Origin: Janthinobacterium violaceinigrum | GTDB lineage: Bacteria; Pseudomonadota; Gammaproteobacteria; Burkholderiales; Burkholderiaceae_D | Reading direction: 5' to 3' | DNA: 64,000 nucleotides | NCBI RefSeq assembly: GCF_009208555.1 | Contig: NZ_WFLI01000020.1 | Span: 37,740 to 101,739, forward strand | Shown: positions 1 through 8,504 of the stretch, piece after piece | Numbering within the stretch: position 1 is the stretch's first letter | Layout of the letters: each line of letters begins with the position of its first letter | Notes under the pieces: generated by a model | What the model was told of the DNA's origin: nothing | The model's database searches: none | Seen by the model: the letters and a program-made list of their open reading frames with translations, nothing else | Position numbers and translations under genes: made by a program

Positions 1-398
1 TGCGGAAACTGTTCCGCATCCGACTGCAGGTCGCGGCGCAGCGCGCGCGCCGTCGTCTGGTCGGAGCCGGGCGCGCGGCCCAGGCCCAGGTCGATGCGGC
101 CCGGATGCAGCGCTTCCAGGGTGCCGAACTGTTCCGCGATGACCAGCGGCGAATGGTTGGGCAGCATGACGCCGCCTGCACCCACGCGGATGGTTTTCGT
201 GCCGGCCGCCACATGGGCGATGACGACAGCCGTGGCGGCGCTGGCGATGCCGGGCATGCCGTGGTGTTCGGCCAGCCAGTAGCGGTTGTAGCCCCAGCGT
301 TCGCCGTGCTGCGCCAGGTCGAGCGTATTCTTGAACGACTGGCTGGCGTTGCTGCCTTCGGCGATGGGCGCCAGGTCGAGTATGGAAAATGGAATCAT
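1..398 (-). CDS. LLM-class flavin-dependent oxidoreductase, N-terminal part (runs off left edge)
   Basis: The first 132 residues read on the minus strand begin MIPFSILDLAPI, followed by a tract with LAEHHGMPGIAS and the LGRAPGSD segment. These are typical of the bacterial luciferase-like monooxygenases of the MsnO8 type. The family uses reduced FMN and oxygen on an unknown organic substrate in the cytosol. The start ATG is at 398. The C-terminal two thirds lie outside the window, so the substrate cannot be judged. The gene is divergent from the peptidase gene at 603. Confidence 0.85.
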   Translation of the reverse strand, partial: MIPFSILDLAPIAEGSNASQSFKNTLDLAQHGERWGYNRYWLAEHHGMPGIASAATAVVIAHVAAGTKTIRVGAGGVMLPNHSPLVIAEQFGTLEALHPGRIDLGLGRAPGSDQTTARALRRDLQSDAEQFP

Positions 399-602
399 GG
401 TAGCGATATCGGGACGTGGTGGAAAATCACAATGGACGATTTGTCTATCCCCTGACGCTGGCAGGGTCACCCATGACAGCGCGGCGGGGAAGACAGGCTG
501 CGCACATGATAATGCGAATCGGGAATTTGCGTACTGATCGGTAAAAAACTCGTATCGATTGGAAATCGGTGCGGGCGGTGCTAGAGTGGGCCTCCCCACT
601 TT

Positions 603-2120
603 ATGCGCCCCGCCATGTTCAAGAAACCTGTTTTGCTGTCCCTGATCGGCTTGCTGCTGCAACCCTCCGTTCACGCCGCGCCCGTCAGCCTGCAGGCGCA
701 GGACACGGCCCGCTACGCGCTGGCCACCTATCCCGAACCGCTGATCGCCAGCCTGGCGAAGATGATCAGCTACAACACGGTGGCCGACCCGGCCGTGCCG
801 TTTGACGACAATCCCCAGCACACGGGTTTCAAGCGCTACCTGGCGGCCGAGGCACAGCGCCTGGGTTTCGATTTCCACGACCATGGCCACGTGGTGATCA
901 TCGGCATGGGCAAGGGCAGCGAGCGCGTGGGCGTGATCACGCACGGCGACGTGCAGCCCGTCAATCCCGCCAAGTGGGCCCGTTCGCCGTTCGAACTGGA
1001 CCGCAGCAGCGAACCGGGCAAGTTGCTGGGGCGTGGCACGGAAGACGACAAGGGACCGATTGCCACGGCCCTGTACGCGATGAAAGCCATCCAGGACAAA
1101 CAGGTAGCGCTGAGCAAGCGCATCGAGCTGTACGTCTACATGGCCGAGGAATCGGACTGGGAACCGCTGAAACAATTCCTCCAGACCCACACGCCGCCGC
1201 AAGTCAACATCACCATCGATGCGGAATACCCGGTGGTGACGGCCGAGAAGGGCTATGGCTCCATCAAGCTGACCTTGCCGCCGCGCACGGCCTTGCCGGC
1301 CGCAGGCGGCCCCGTGCTGGCGAAACTGACGGGCGGCTTTTTCGGCAGCCAGATACCGGAAGATGCGACGGCCGTCATCGAACGCGCGCCGGCAGCGCTG
1401 GAAGCGGCCATCCGCGCCCGTGCGCAGGCGCAAAAGGGCATGCGCTACAGCTACGCGCGCGCTGGCGATACCTTGACGGTAACGGCGCTGGGCGTATCGG
1501 CCCACTCGTCGAAGCCGGAAGACGGCGTCAACGCCATCAGCATGCTGGCCGACGCGCTGGCCGTGCAGCCATGGCAGGGCACGCAGGCGGCCGACATGTT
1601 GTCGTTCCTGAATGAACTGGTGGGCACGGGCATCTACGGCGAGCGTTTCGGCCAGATCGCCTACCGCGACGGCTTCATGGGGCCGATGACGGTGGCGCCC
1701 ACCGTGCTCAGGCAACAGGGCGCAGCGCTGGAACTGAACATCAACCTGCGCCGTCCGCAAGGCAAGGCAGCCGACGTGCTGCGCCAGCAGGTGACGGCCG
1801 CCTTCGATGGCTGGAAAGCGCGGCGCCAGGTGCCGGCCGCGCTGCAGGTGCAGATCGGCGAGCCGTGGCTGCAGACGGCGGCGCCGCAGATTCCCACCCT
1901 GTTGTCCGTCTTCGAACACTACACGGGCATGGCGAATCCGCAGCCCGTTGCCATCGGCGGCGGCACCAATTCGCGGCTGTTCCCGAACGCCGTCAGCTTC
2001 GGCCCCGCCATGCCGCACACCGTGTACACGGGGCATTCGGAGCACGAGTTCATCACGGAAAAGCAGCTGCTGCTGAACTTGCAGATGTACACGGCCGTCC
2101 TCATCGAACTGGCGAAATAG
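603..2120 (+). CDS. Secreted M20-family dipeptidase/metallopeptidase
   Basis: This 505-residue protein has an N-terminal signal peptide: two lysines, a leucine-rich core and cleavage near SVHAAP. The body is an M20 zinc peptidase. HGDVQP (H114, D116), GRGTEDDKGP (D148/D149) and AEESDW (E182/E183) supply the metal ligands and the catalytic glutamate. The length fits PepV/DapE-like dipeptidases with a lid domain. Family knowledge says it hydrolyses small peptides, here probably in the periplasm. An in-frame ATG at 615 (MFKK) gives a more conventional signal peptide and may be the true start, since neither start has a clear Shine-Dalgarno. It appears monocistronic. Confidence 0.9.
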   Translation: MRPAMFKKPVLLSLIGLLLQPSVHAAPVSLQAQDTARYALATYPEPLIASLAKMISYNTVADPAVPFDDNPQHTGFKRYLAAEAQRLGFDFHDHGHVVIIGMGKGSERVGVITHGDVQPVNPAKWARSPFELDRSSEPGKLLGRGTEDDKGPIATALYAMKAIQDKQVALSKRIELYVYMAEESDWEPLKQFLQTHTPPQVNITIDAEYPVVTAEKGYGSIKLTLPPRTALPAAGGPVLAKLTGGFFGSQIPEDATAVIERAPAALEAAIRARAQAQKGMRYSYARAGDTLTVTALGVSAHSSKPEDGVNAISMLADALAVQPWQGTQAADMLSFLNELVGTGIYGERFGQIAYRDGFMGPMTVAPTVLRQQGAALELNINLRRPQGKAADVLRQQVTAAFDGWKARRQVPAALQVQIGEPWLQTAAPQIPTLLSVFEHYTGMANPQPVAIGGGTNSRLFPNAVSFGPAMPHTVYTGHSEHEFITEKQLLLNLQMYTAVLIELAK

Positions 2121-2310
2121 CCGCTTGAAAAAATAGAAGGAAGTCATAGACTGCAAGCTTGGGACTAGTCCGGGCGCCGAACTTTTTTCGTGTGTACCTG
2201 TCATATGTCTCCATGGATGGGAGGGCAGTTATGCATAGCAAGCAAGGAGCCTGGCAGGCAGCCTGCGGGCTGGAGACATGCGCGTGTCCGGTGCGCGGCA
2301 GGGAGTGGCC

Positions 2311-3438
2311 ATGAACTGGCCGCTGGAACTGGAAGTGGCGCACAAGCTGGCGCAGATGCGGGGCTGGCTGGAAGACCAGCGTGCTGGCGCCGTGCGTTTG
2401 CGCGGCGTGGACTGGTTTGCGTGGGCTACGGCGGGCGCGTCGAACAGCCATAGCCACACGGCCGAGTGCGGCTGTGCGGAAGTGCTGGTGACGCGCGGCG
2501 CAGCCTACATCCTGACGGACGAAGCGGAAGCCATGCGCATGCGCGAGGAAGAGGTGCGCGGACCGTGGACATGGCAAGTGTCGCCCTGGATGCAGCCGCA
2601 GCTGTATGAGCTGCGCGAGCATTTCGTGCAGCATGCGGCCGGCGGCGCGCCCGTGCTGTCCGACCGGCCCGGCTTGCATGAACGTAGCCTGCCCGTGGCC
2701 CTGCGCGAAGAGCGGCTGGTGCTGCTGGAATCGGAACAACTGCGTTACCGGCAGGTGGGGCAACTGGCTGCCGGCGCGGCGGCGGATGCGCTGCGCCAGG
2801 CCCGTCCCGACTGGAGCGAGCAGGAACTGGCTGCCGCCTGCGTGCGTGCGCTGTGGCTGCGGGGTTTGCAGGCCGTGCACGTGCTGGTCAGCGGAGAGGA
2901 CCGCCAGCACCGTTACCGGCGTGCACCGCCTGCCCAGGTGCTGCTGGGCACGCAAGCCGTGCTGGCCTTGTGCGCGCGGCGTTTCGGCCTGTGCGCCAGC
3001 CTCAGCCGTCAACGGCGCTTCGGTCCCGCGCAGCGCCGCGCCGACGGCGGGGCCGTGGCCATGGACGATGCCGATGCCGCCATGCTGGCGCTGGAAGCGG
3101 TGGCGCTCGACGCTTGCGAAACGGGCCATGCGCTGAGCATGGTGTATCACGCGCTCGACAGCGCCTACGCGTATGCGGGCCAGCCCGACACGGTGCGCAC
3201 CAGCCGGCAAGGCGGCATCCACGGCTATCTGGCGCCCGAAGTGGCGGCCGGCGCGCACACGGAAATCCTCCTCAAGCGGGGCATGGCGCTGGCCTTCCAT
3301 CCCAGCTTGCCCGGCAGTACGGTGGAAGACACGTTTCTGCTCGACGGCAACCAATTGCACAACCTGACGCACGACCCGGCCTGGCCCTCGGCCGTGGTGC
3401 AGGGACGCCGCCGGCCGCTGACCCTGGCGCTGGCCTGA
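2311..3438 (+). CDS. M24-fold (aminopeptidase P/creatinase-like) protein, probably catalytically degenerate
   Basis: The ATG at 2311 is preceded by GGGAG with six-base spacing and gives 375 aa. An earlier in-frame ATG lies at 2278. The N-terminal part (KLAQMRGWLEDQ, ILTDEAEAMRMREEE) matches the creatinase-like N-domain. The C-terminal part has the pita-bread signature around RQGGIHGYLAPE. At the positions where M24 enzymes carry their metal-binding Asp pair and His, this protein has segments such as FGLCASLSRQRRFG and TSRQGG. The usual DxG...DxTR and HxxGG ligands are not evident. It is therefore probably a non-classical or inactive family member. The function is unknown. Confidence 0.75.
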   Translation: MNWPLELEVAHKLAQMRGWLEDQRAGAVRLRGVDWFAWATAGASNSHSHTAECGCAEVLVTRGAAYILTDEAEAMRMREEEVRGPWTWQVSPWMQPQLYELREHFVQHAAGGAPVLSDRPGLHERSLPVALREERLVLLESEQLRYRQVGQLAAGAAADALRQARPDWSEQELAAACVRALWLRGLQAVHVLVSGEDRQHRYRRAPPAQVLLGTQAVLALCARRFGLCASLSRQRRFGPAQRRADGGAVAMDDADAAMLALEAVALDACETGHALSMVYHALDSAYAYAGQPDTVRTSRQGGIHGYLAPEVAAGAHTEILLKRGMALAFHPSLPGSTVEDTFLLDGNQLHNLTHDPAWPSAVVQGRRRPLTLALA

Positions 3439-3495
3439 GCGGGCCAGGTGCGGCAGCGAGACAGAGGCCGGGACCGGAACCGGGACAGCGGCCGG

Positions 3496-3528
3496 CTTTG
3501 GTCAGGCGTTGGTCAGGCTTTGGTCAGT
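3496..3528. repeat. Three tandem 11-bp repeats between convergent genes
   Basis: Three consecutive 11-base units share the core TTGGTCAG (units begin at 3496, 3507 and 3518). They lie just past the stop of the M24-like gene and before the 3' end of the minus-strand lipoprotein gene. No hairpin with a T-tract is present, so this is not a standard terminator. Confidence 0.7.
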
Positions 3529-3544
3529 CGCGCTTGGGCCGGTC

Positions 3545-4027
3545 TCAATAGCGCTGCATAACGCCTTTTTGCACGCTGACCCGGTCGCCGATCTGGAAGG
3601 CTGGTTGGCTGTTCTGCATGAAGGTGCGCGTCGTGCCGTCGTCCAGGCGCAAGGTGACGCGGTAGAGCATATTGCCCGCCGCCCCCGAAGTGCTGCCGGC
3701 CGTGCCCGATGTGCCTGACTGCATGTCGGCACTGCCTTGATCCATGCTGCGCGGCACGGTTTCTATCGATTGCACCGTGGCCGAGCTGATGTTCATGCTC
3801 GATGGGCTCATGTCATTGCGCATGTCGCTGCTCGTGCTGCTGCTCATGGCGTTGCCGGTGTCGGTGGCCGTGCGGCTGGCCGTACTGCTTTGCGGCGTCG
3901 TGCCGGCCGGTGCGGCATAGGTTTCGCCGCTATTGCTGCGTGCCAGATTGGTATTGTCGTTGGCGTGGCAAGCTGCCAGCAAGATACAGCTCAGGCCGGC
4001 CAGCAGCAGGGTTTTTTTCGATCTCAT
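3545..4027 (-). CDS. Small outer-membrane-type lipoprotein of unknown function
   Basis: The start ATG at 4027 follows GAGGAG (4034-4039) with six-base spacing, giving 160 aa. An upstream in-frame start at 4051 is less likely. MRSKKTLLLAG...LLAAC is a clear lipoprotein signal with a lipobox Cys. The middle is low-complexity, rich in Ser, Thr, Met and Gly. The C-terminal 45 residues (YRVTLRLDDGTTRTF, FQIGDRVSVQKG) resemble the small beta domain at the end of SlyB/PcpY-like glycine-zipper lipoproteins. No glycine zipper is seen here. It is likely an envelope protein; its role is unknown. Confidence 0.8.
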   Translation of the reverse strand: MRSKKTLLLAGLSCILLAACHANDNTNLARSNSGETYAAPAGTTPQSSTASRTATDTGNAMSSSTSSDMRNDMSPSSMNISSATVQSIETVPRSMDQGSADMQSGTSGTAGSTSGAAGNMLYRVTLRLDDGTTRTFMQNSQPAFQIGDRVSVQKGVMQRY

Positions 4028-4246
4028 CTTGGTCTCCTCATGGTCGAACACTCAGGATCGGCACCCGCGGTGATGCGGATGGCAGCGATTGCTGCATGTA
4101 AGAGCATGGCGGGGCAGGGATGTTCGGCAGCTGTCATTGCCCATTGAGCTAGATCAATGGGCTAATTGCCGTGCTTGGTATAAAGATGCTGGCAATCATT
4201 CGTTCGTGCTCCAGCACGTTTCCTCACTGCTGAATCGGGAGAAAAA

Positions 4247-4534
4247 ATGTCATCTGGTCCTACCGCAAAACTGATCGATGAGTTGGTGCTGGCCGTGGGC
4301 GGCACTGCGCACGATGCCCGCGCGCGCCATGTCCTGGCCCAGGCCTTGCATGGCCTGGTGCGGCTGGCGCGCTCGGAACAGTTGCTGGACATGCAGCGCG
4401 ATGCGGCGCGCGCCGTGGGCGCCGGCAGCCGGCGCGAGACGCGTGCCCTGATGCGGCGCCTGGGCACAGGCAGTACGCGCGGCCAGCGGCAGTTGCGGCT
4501 GGAATGGCAGGACAGCGAAGCGGATCGCGCCTGA
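4247..4534 (+). CDS. Small uncharacterised protein (95 aa)
   Basis: The ATG at 4247 follows GGGAG at 4237-4241. The product is soluble, rich in Ala and Arg, and predicted to be largely helical, with no signal peptide and no recognised domain. It ends 19 bp before the 3' end of the convergent VanZ-family gene. A long minus-strand reading frame covers the same bases but lacks family resemblance. I prefer this plus-strand frame because of its ribosome binding site. Confidence 0.6.
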   Translation: MSSGPTAKLIDELVLAVGGTAHDARARHVLAQALHGLVRLARSEQLLDMQRDAARAVGAGSRRETRALMRRLGTGSTRGQRQLRLEWQDSEADRA

Positions 4535-4553
4535 CGGCTTGTCAGGCCCCGGT

Positions 4554-4979
4554 TCAGGCTTCGGGCAGCGGCGCGTTCTTGCCGAGGGCGGCAGCGACCA
4601 TTTTCGGCCAGAGGAAATACAGGGGCAGGCAGACTGCCGTCGCGGCCGTGACATCGACCACCCAGTCGCTGACGGCGCCATGGCGGTAGGGCAGGAAACT
4701 CTGGATGAATTCGTCCAGCGCGCCCATGGCCGCCACCATCAGCACCGACAGCAGTGCCCGGCGTGCCATGCCGCCGCTCGTGCCGCTGAACAGGATCAGG
4801 GCCAGCACGCCATAACCGAAGGAATGCAGCACGCCGCCCGACGCATATTGGGCCACGTCCGCGCGCATGCCGGGAATATCGCCGATCACAATGACCAGTA
4901 TGTACAGCACCACTGCCGTGCGGTAGCGCAGGCGTTCGTAACGTTCGGCAAAACAGAGTTCGGGCAATGGTACAGGCAT
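4554..4979 (-). CDS. VanZ family membrane protein
   Basis: This 141-residue protein has about four hydrophobic helices. It carries the VanZ-like pattern HSFGYGVLALIL ... GALDEFIQSFLPYRHGAVSDWVVDVTA, in which conserved Asp/Glu and the GR/HG-x-SDW-D motif sit between membrane segments. VanZ-like proteins are small inner-membrane proteins. One member contributes to teicoplanin resistance, but most, including this stand-alone form, have no assigned role. The gene lies downstream of a strong minus-strand terminator (5067-5094), so it probably has its own promoter in the short space between. Confidence 0.85.
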   Translation of the reverse strand: MPVPLPELCFAERYERLRYRTAVVLYILVIVIGDIPGMRADVAQYASGGVLHSFGYGVLALILFSGTSGGMARRALLSVLMVAAMGALDEFIQSFLPYRHGAVSDWVVDVTAATAVCLPLYFLWPKMVAAALGKNAPLPEA

Positions 4980-5066
4980 GATGCGTGAGGGCTGGTGGAA
5001 AGGCAGTCACAATATCATGCGCGTGGCGGGACGCCATGTTTTTGCACAAGAGCTTGCCGTACAGGC

Positions 5067-5094
5067 AAAAAAAAGGCCCGCGGGGGCGCGGGCC
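5067..5094 (-). terminator. Intrinsic terminator (minus strand)
   Basis: The stem GGCCCGCG/CGCGGGCC (5075-5082, 5087-5094) has a four-base loop and is followed on the minus strand by eight T (5067-5074). It ends the candidate orphan transcript upstream of the VanZ-family gene. Confidence 0.8.
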
Positions 5095-5250
5095 AAAAAC
5101 CCAAATGAAATGGGTCAAGAGTTGAGAGTTGCCTGGTACTCACCATGTCGCGCGCCTTGCCGGCGCGCGCCATGGTCATGAAAGGGGAGTGGTGTGCCAT
5201 GGCGGCACACCTGTCTGTAGTCAGGCATATCGGTTGCCTGTACAGCAGAT
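5067..5250 (-). ncRNA. Candidate structured minus-strand transcript (orphan sRNA or leader)
   Basis: No convincing gene lies between 4980 and 5529, but this segment has three successive strong hairpins on one strand. A perfect 8-bp stem spans 5191-5211, and a 14-bp stem with one mismatch spans 5142-5176. An intrinsic terminator sits at 5067-5094, an 8-bp GC stem followed by eight U on the minus strand. A TATACT -10-like box lies at 5257-5262 (minus), with no good -35. The SDR gene upstream already has its own terminator at 5376-5406, so the 5067 terminator seems to serve a separate transcript of about 180 nt. Short ORFs inside are not persuasive. This is inferred from sequence only. Confidence 0.4.
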
Positions 5251-5375
5251 GAAGCAAGTATAGGGGGCGAACATGACGGGCTTATGACACGCCGCAACAT
5301 TTTTTCGCGATCGAGATATTTAATCGAGGAAATTGCACGTCATGGCAAGAATGACCATGTTTCAAGCGTGACAGC

Positions 5376-5406
5376 AAAAAAAAAGCCCGCTGGTGAAAGC
5401 GGGCTT
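5376..5406 (-). terminator. Intrinsic terminator downstream of the SDR gene
   Basis: The stem AAGCCCGC/GCGGGCTT (5383-5390, 5399-5406) is followed by nine T on the minus strand (5376-5384). It lies about 120 bases past the SDR stop codon. The bases between (5407-5529) hold nothing that I recognise. Confidence 0.8.
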
Positions 5407-5529
5407 AAAACTATTTTCTTGGAGGAGAATAGTGGAGACAGGTGCATTATGCTGCGTCGCACGATATGTGTCTAATGGTCTTTTCAGATATCCATTATTG
5501 GTTTTTGATATAACTGCCTTGAGCTGTCC

Positions 5530-6294
5530 TCATTCCTTCACGGCCACCGTGTAGTTGAGCGCCATGCGCCCGCCATCGACATAGATGGTCTGGCCCGTCA
5601 TGTAGGTGGCGTCGTCGCTGGCGAGGAAGGCGGCGATGCCGGCCACTTCCTCCGGTTCGCCGCAGCGGCCCAGCGGCGTGCGCGACAAGATCGTGTGGCG
5701 CGCCTGCGGGCTGGACAATACCGCCTGCTTGGCCAGTTCCGTCAGGATGGTGCCCGGTCCGATGCCGTTCACGCGCACGCCGTGCGGCGCCAGGTTCAGG
5801 GCCATGACCTTGGTCAGCTGGTTGATGGCGCCTTTCGACACCACATACGGCACCTGGTTCGGGATCGCCAGTTCCGCGTTGACGCTGGACATGTTGATGA
5901 TGCAGCCGCTGCTGCGCTTGACCATTTCGCGCGCCACGGCCTGGCCGCACAGGAACATCGATTTCAGGTTGATGCGCATGACGCGGTCGAAATCATCTTC
6001 GCACACGTCGAGGAAATCGGCCGCGTGCGTGACGCCCGCATTGTTGACGAGGATATCGATGTGGCCGAACTGGGCCAGGGTTTCCTTCAGCATGGCGTCC
6101 ACATCCGCCTTCTGGCTGACGTCGGCGCAAAAGAAATGCGCCTGCGGGCCGAGGGCGGCGGCTGCCTGCGCGCCTTCTTCCTTGATGTCGACCAGCATCA
6201 CTTGCGCCCCTTCGGCGATCAGGCGGGTGGCGCAGGCCAGGCCGATGCCTTGCGTGGCGCCCGTGACGATGGCGGTTTTATTGATCAGTTTCAT
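5530..6294 (-). CDS. SDR-family NAD(P)-dependent oxidoreductase
   Basis: The ATG at 6294 follows AGGAG in the sequence just upstream, giving 254 aa. The longer frame to 6339 is rejected. Classical short-chain dehydrogenase features are TGATQGIG (residues 11-18), NNAG (84-87), Ser at about 137 and the YxxxK catalytic pair (Y150, K154). The C-terminal GQTIYVDGG is also typical. The fold resembles glucose/3-oxoacyl reductase-type SDRs, but the substrate cannot be deduced. It is transcribed alone and ends at the terminator at 5376-5406. Confidence 0.92.
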   Translation of the reverse strand: MKLINKTAIVTGATQGIGLACATRLIAEGAQVMLVDIKEEGAQAAAALGPQAHFFCADVSQKADVDAMLKETLAQFGHIDILVNNAGVTHAADFLDVCEDDFDRVMRINLKSMFLCGQAVAREMVKRSSGCIINMSSVNAELAIPNQVPYVVSKGAINQLTKVMALNLAPHGVRVNGIGPGTILTELAKQAVLSSPQARHTILSRTPLGRCGEPEEVAGIAAFLASDDATYMTGQTIYVDGGRMALNYTVAVKE

Positions 6295-6366
6295 GTGCTC
6301 TCCTGGGCGGGTGGGGCGCGCTGCCATTGCGCGCGGCAATGGCAGATTTTAATCCCTGGACAGGAA

Positions 6367-6888
6367 TCAGAGGAGGATGGGTTCGTTCGGCAACTGGTTG
6401 CCACGCGTACCGTTGGCGGGGAAGTGGCTTTGCAGCAGGGTGTTGAGCTGTTTCAAGGCATCGAGTGTGCTGTCGTGGTAATTGCCGTCCTTGAAGCCGC
6501 CCGTCATGGTGCGGCACACGGCTTGCCACTGTTCCGGCGTGACGCGCCGGCCCACGTTGCGGTCGGCCACGATATCAACCTGATGTTCGGCCAGGTTGAT
6601 GTAGATCAGTATGCCAACGTTGTCTTCCGTATCCCACACGCCATACTGGGCGAACAGTTCGCGCGCCCGCTCGCGGTTGCTCACGCCCTGGTAAGCCATG
6701 CCCGGCGTCAGGGCCGCCTCGACGATCAGGCGCACTTCCGCCTGGTGCATCGCTTCACCGTCGGCAATGGCCGTCTCGATGGCTTTCAGGGTGCGTTCCG
6801 GAAAGGCCTGGCGCGCCGTCGCGGGCGTGCCCCGCAAATGCTTCAGGGCCCGTCCGCAGCGTTGTCCGAATGTCAGTTGTTTCGTCAT
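6367..6888 (-). CDS. TPM-domain protein, second gene of the LemA/TPM operon
   Basis: This 173-residue protein has a TPM (YgcG-like) domain in its C-terminal two thirds (HQAEVRLIVEAAL, ELFAQYGVWDTEDNVGILIYINLAEHQVDIVADRNV). It has no signal peptide and no glycine-rich tail. Its ATG overlaps the stop of the upstream TPM gene by one base (TAATG), which implies translational coupling. TPM domains occur in membrane-associated proteins. A plant member has phosphatase activity, and bacterial roles are poorly known. Confidence 0.88.
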   Translation of the reverse strand: MTKQLTFGQRCGRALKHLRGTPATARQAFPERTLKAIETAIADGEAMHQAEVRLIVEAALTPGMAYQGVSNRERARELFAQYGVWDTEDNVGILIYINLAEHQVDIVADRNVGRRVTPEQWQAVCRTMTGGFKDGNYHDSTLDALKQLNTLLQSHFPANGTRGNQLPNEPILL

Positions 6889-7721
6889 TACCAATCTCCC
6901 GAGGCGCCGCCGCCGTCAAAACCGCCGCCGCCGCCACCGAAACCACCGCCGCCTCCGCCACCGCCAAAACCACCACCGCCGCCGAAGCCGCCGCCGCCGC
7001 GGTTGTTCAGCGCCTGGTTCAGGATGCTGCCCAGCACGACACCGGTGGCGCCGCTGGACCAGTTGCTGCCGCGCTGCAGCCGCGTAGGCCCGCCGCGCGA
7101 GCGGAACAGGGTCAGCACGACGAGAAAACCGAAGAACAGCAAGGGCAGCCAGAAGGTCATGCCGCCCGCTTCCACGGTGGCCGGCGCTTTCTGCTGGACC
7201 GGGGCGGGGAATTGCTCCTGGTTCAGCAGGGTGGCAATCGCCCCCACGCCAGCCACCAGGCCGCCATAGAAATCGTTTTGCTTGAAATGGGGGGCGATCA
7301 CGTCCTGCAGGATGCGTTTCGATTGCGCATCTGTCAGCACGCCTTGCACGCCGCGGCCCGCCTCGATGCGCAGGCGGCGCAGGGACGAGGGATTGTCCTT
7401 CGCCACCATCAGCAGCACGCCGTCATCGACGCCCTTGCGGCCCAGTTTCCACGCATCCGTCACGCGGATGCTGTATTGCTCGATGGCTTCCGGTTCCGTG
7501 CTCTTGACCAGCAGCACGGCGATCTGGCTGCCCGTCTTGGCTTCGTAATCGGCCAGCACGCCTTCCAGCGCTGCTTTCTGCTTGGCATCGAGCATGTCGG
7601 CGTTATCCGTCACGCGGGCCGCCAGCGGCGGCACGGGCTGCAAGCCCTGCGCGCCGGCCGGTGGCGTCGTCCACAGCAGCAGCGCCGTCGCCAGCGCCGC
7701 CAGATAAGACCAGGCTTTCAT
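6888..7721 (-). CDS. TPM-domain membrane protein with glycine-rich C-terminus (YgcG family)
   Basis: This 277-residue protein has a signal peptide ending near PAGAQ and a TPM domain at roughly residues 30-170 (LDAKQKAALEGVLADYE, GRGVQGVLTD). One transmembrane helix (FWLPLLFFGFLVVLTLF) is followed by a very glycine-rich, FGGGGG-type tail ending in SGDW. This is the standard architecture of the YgcG partner of LemA proteins. The gene begins one base after the lemA stop, so the three genes form a tight operon likely tied to the envelope. The tail is short-period repetitive DNA and prone to slippage. Confidence 0.9.
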   Translation of the reverse strand: MKAWSYLAALATALLLWTTPPAGAQGLQPVPPLAARVTDNADMLDAKQKAALEGVLADYEAKTGSQIAVLLVKSTEPEAIEQYSIRVTDAWKLGRKGVDDGVLLMVAKDNPSSLRRLRIEAGRGVQGVLTDAQSKRILQDVIAPHFKQNDFYGGLVAGVGAIATLLNQEQFPAPVQQKAPATVEAGGMTFWLPLLFFGFLVVLTLFRSRGGPTRLQRGSNWSSGATGVVLGSILNQALNNRGGGGFGGGGGFGGGGGGGGFGGGGGGFDGGGASGDW

Positions 7722-7722
7722 C

Positions 7723-8337
7723 TTATTTGCCGAAGTTGACGGTTGGCGCGGTCGAGATGGCTTTTTCGTTTTCCACCGTGAACGATGGCTTGACCTTGTA
7801 GCCGAAGATCATGGCCGTCAGGTTGTTCGGGAAGCTGCGCGCATGCACGTTGTAATCCTGCACGGCGGTGATGTAGCGCTGGCGCGCCACGGTGATGCGG
7901 TTTTCCGTGCCTTCCAGCTGCGACTGCAAGTCGCGGAAGCTGGTATCGGCCTTCAAGTCCGGATATTTCTCGGACACCACCATCAGGCGCGACAGGGCCG
8001 ACGACAGCTGACCCTGCACCTGCTGGAATTTTTCAAAGGCGGCCGGGTCGTTCAGCACTTCGGGCGTGATCTGGAAACTGGTGGCGGCGGCGCGCGCCTT
8101 GGTCACCGCTTCCAGGGTTTCGCGCTCATGCGTGGCGTAGCCCTTGACGGTGTTCACCAGGTTGGGAATCAGGTCGGCGCGGCGCTGGTACTGGTTGACC
8201 ACTTCGCCCCAGGCGGCCTTGGTTGCCTCGTCCTTGCTCTGGAAGTCGTTGTAGCCGCAGCCCGTCAGGATGCCGGCCAGGACGGTGACGCTCAGCGCCA
8301 GGCGCAGCCATTTGGTGAATTGATTGGTGATTTGCAT
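7723..8337 (-). CDS. LemA family protein
   Basis: The 204-residue product starts with a hydrophobic segment ending in a lipobox-like LAGILTGC, followed by the LemA helical-bundle domain. That domain includes EVVNQYQRRADLIPNLVNTVKGYA and the C-terminal ARSFPNNLTAMIFGYK segment. LemA proteins are membrane-anchored, alpha-helical and of unknown biochemical role. They are commonly encoded with TPM/YgcG proteins, as here. It is the first gene of the three-gene operon. The promoter presumably lies in the 167 bp shared with divergent pyrF. Confidence 0.93.
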   Translation of the reverse strand: MQITNQFTKWLRLALSVTVLAGILTGCGYNDFQSKDEATKAAWGEVVNQYQRRADLIPNLVNTVKGYATHERETLEAVTKARAAATSFQITPEVLNDPAAFEKFQQVQGQLSSALSRLMVVSEKYPDLKADTSFRDLQSQLEGTENRITVARQRYITAVQDYNVHARSFPNNLTAMIFGYKVKPSFTVENEKAISTAPTVNFGK

Positions 8338-8504
8338 GATGGGTTCCGTGCAGAGTAAGGGAGGTGAGGCAAATATACCTGAAACGGCCCGTAATGTCGG
8401 TTTAATAAGCGCCGGCCGCGGCGCCTGGGCGCGCTGCGACGCCGTGGCAAGCCTGCGGCGCGTTACAATACGGGGTTTGCAACTGAATATAGAGAAGGTG
8501 TGCC

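Noticed and set aside
4162..5118. 318-residue minus-strand frame over the VanZ region
   Set aside because: Overlaps the VanZ-family gene in another frame and an intrinsic terminator; no family resemblance.
5447..5466. Near-palindrome TGCTGCGTCGCA resembling a PhaR (polyhydroxyalkanoate) operator
   Set aside because: No phasin or PHA gene lies nearby, and I cannot verify the consensus from memory.
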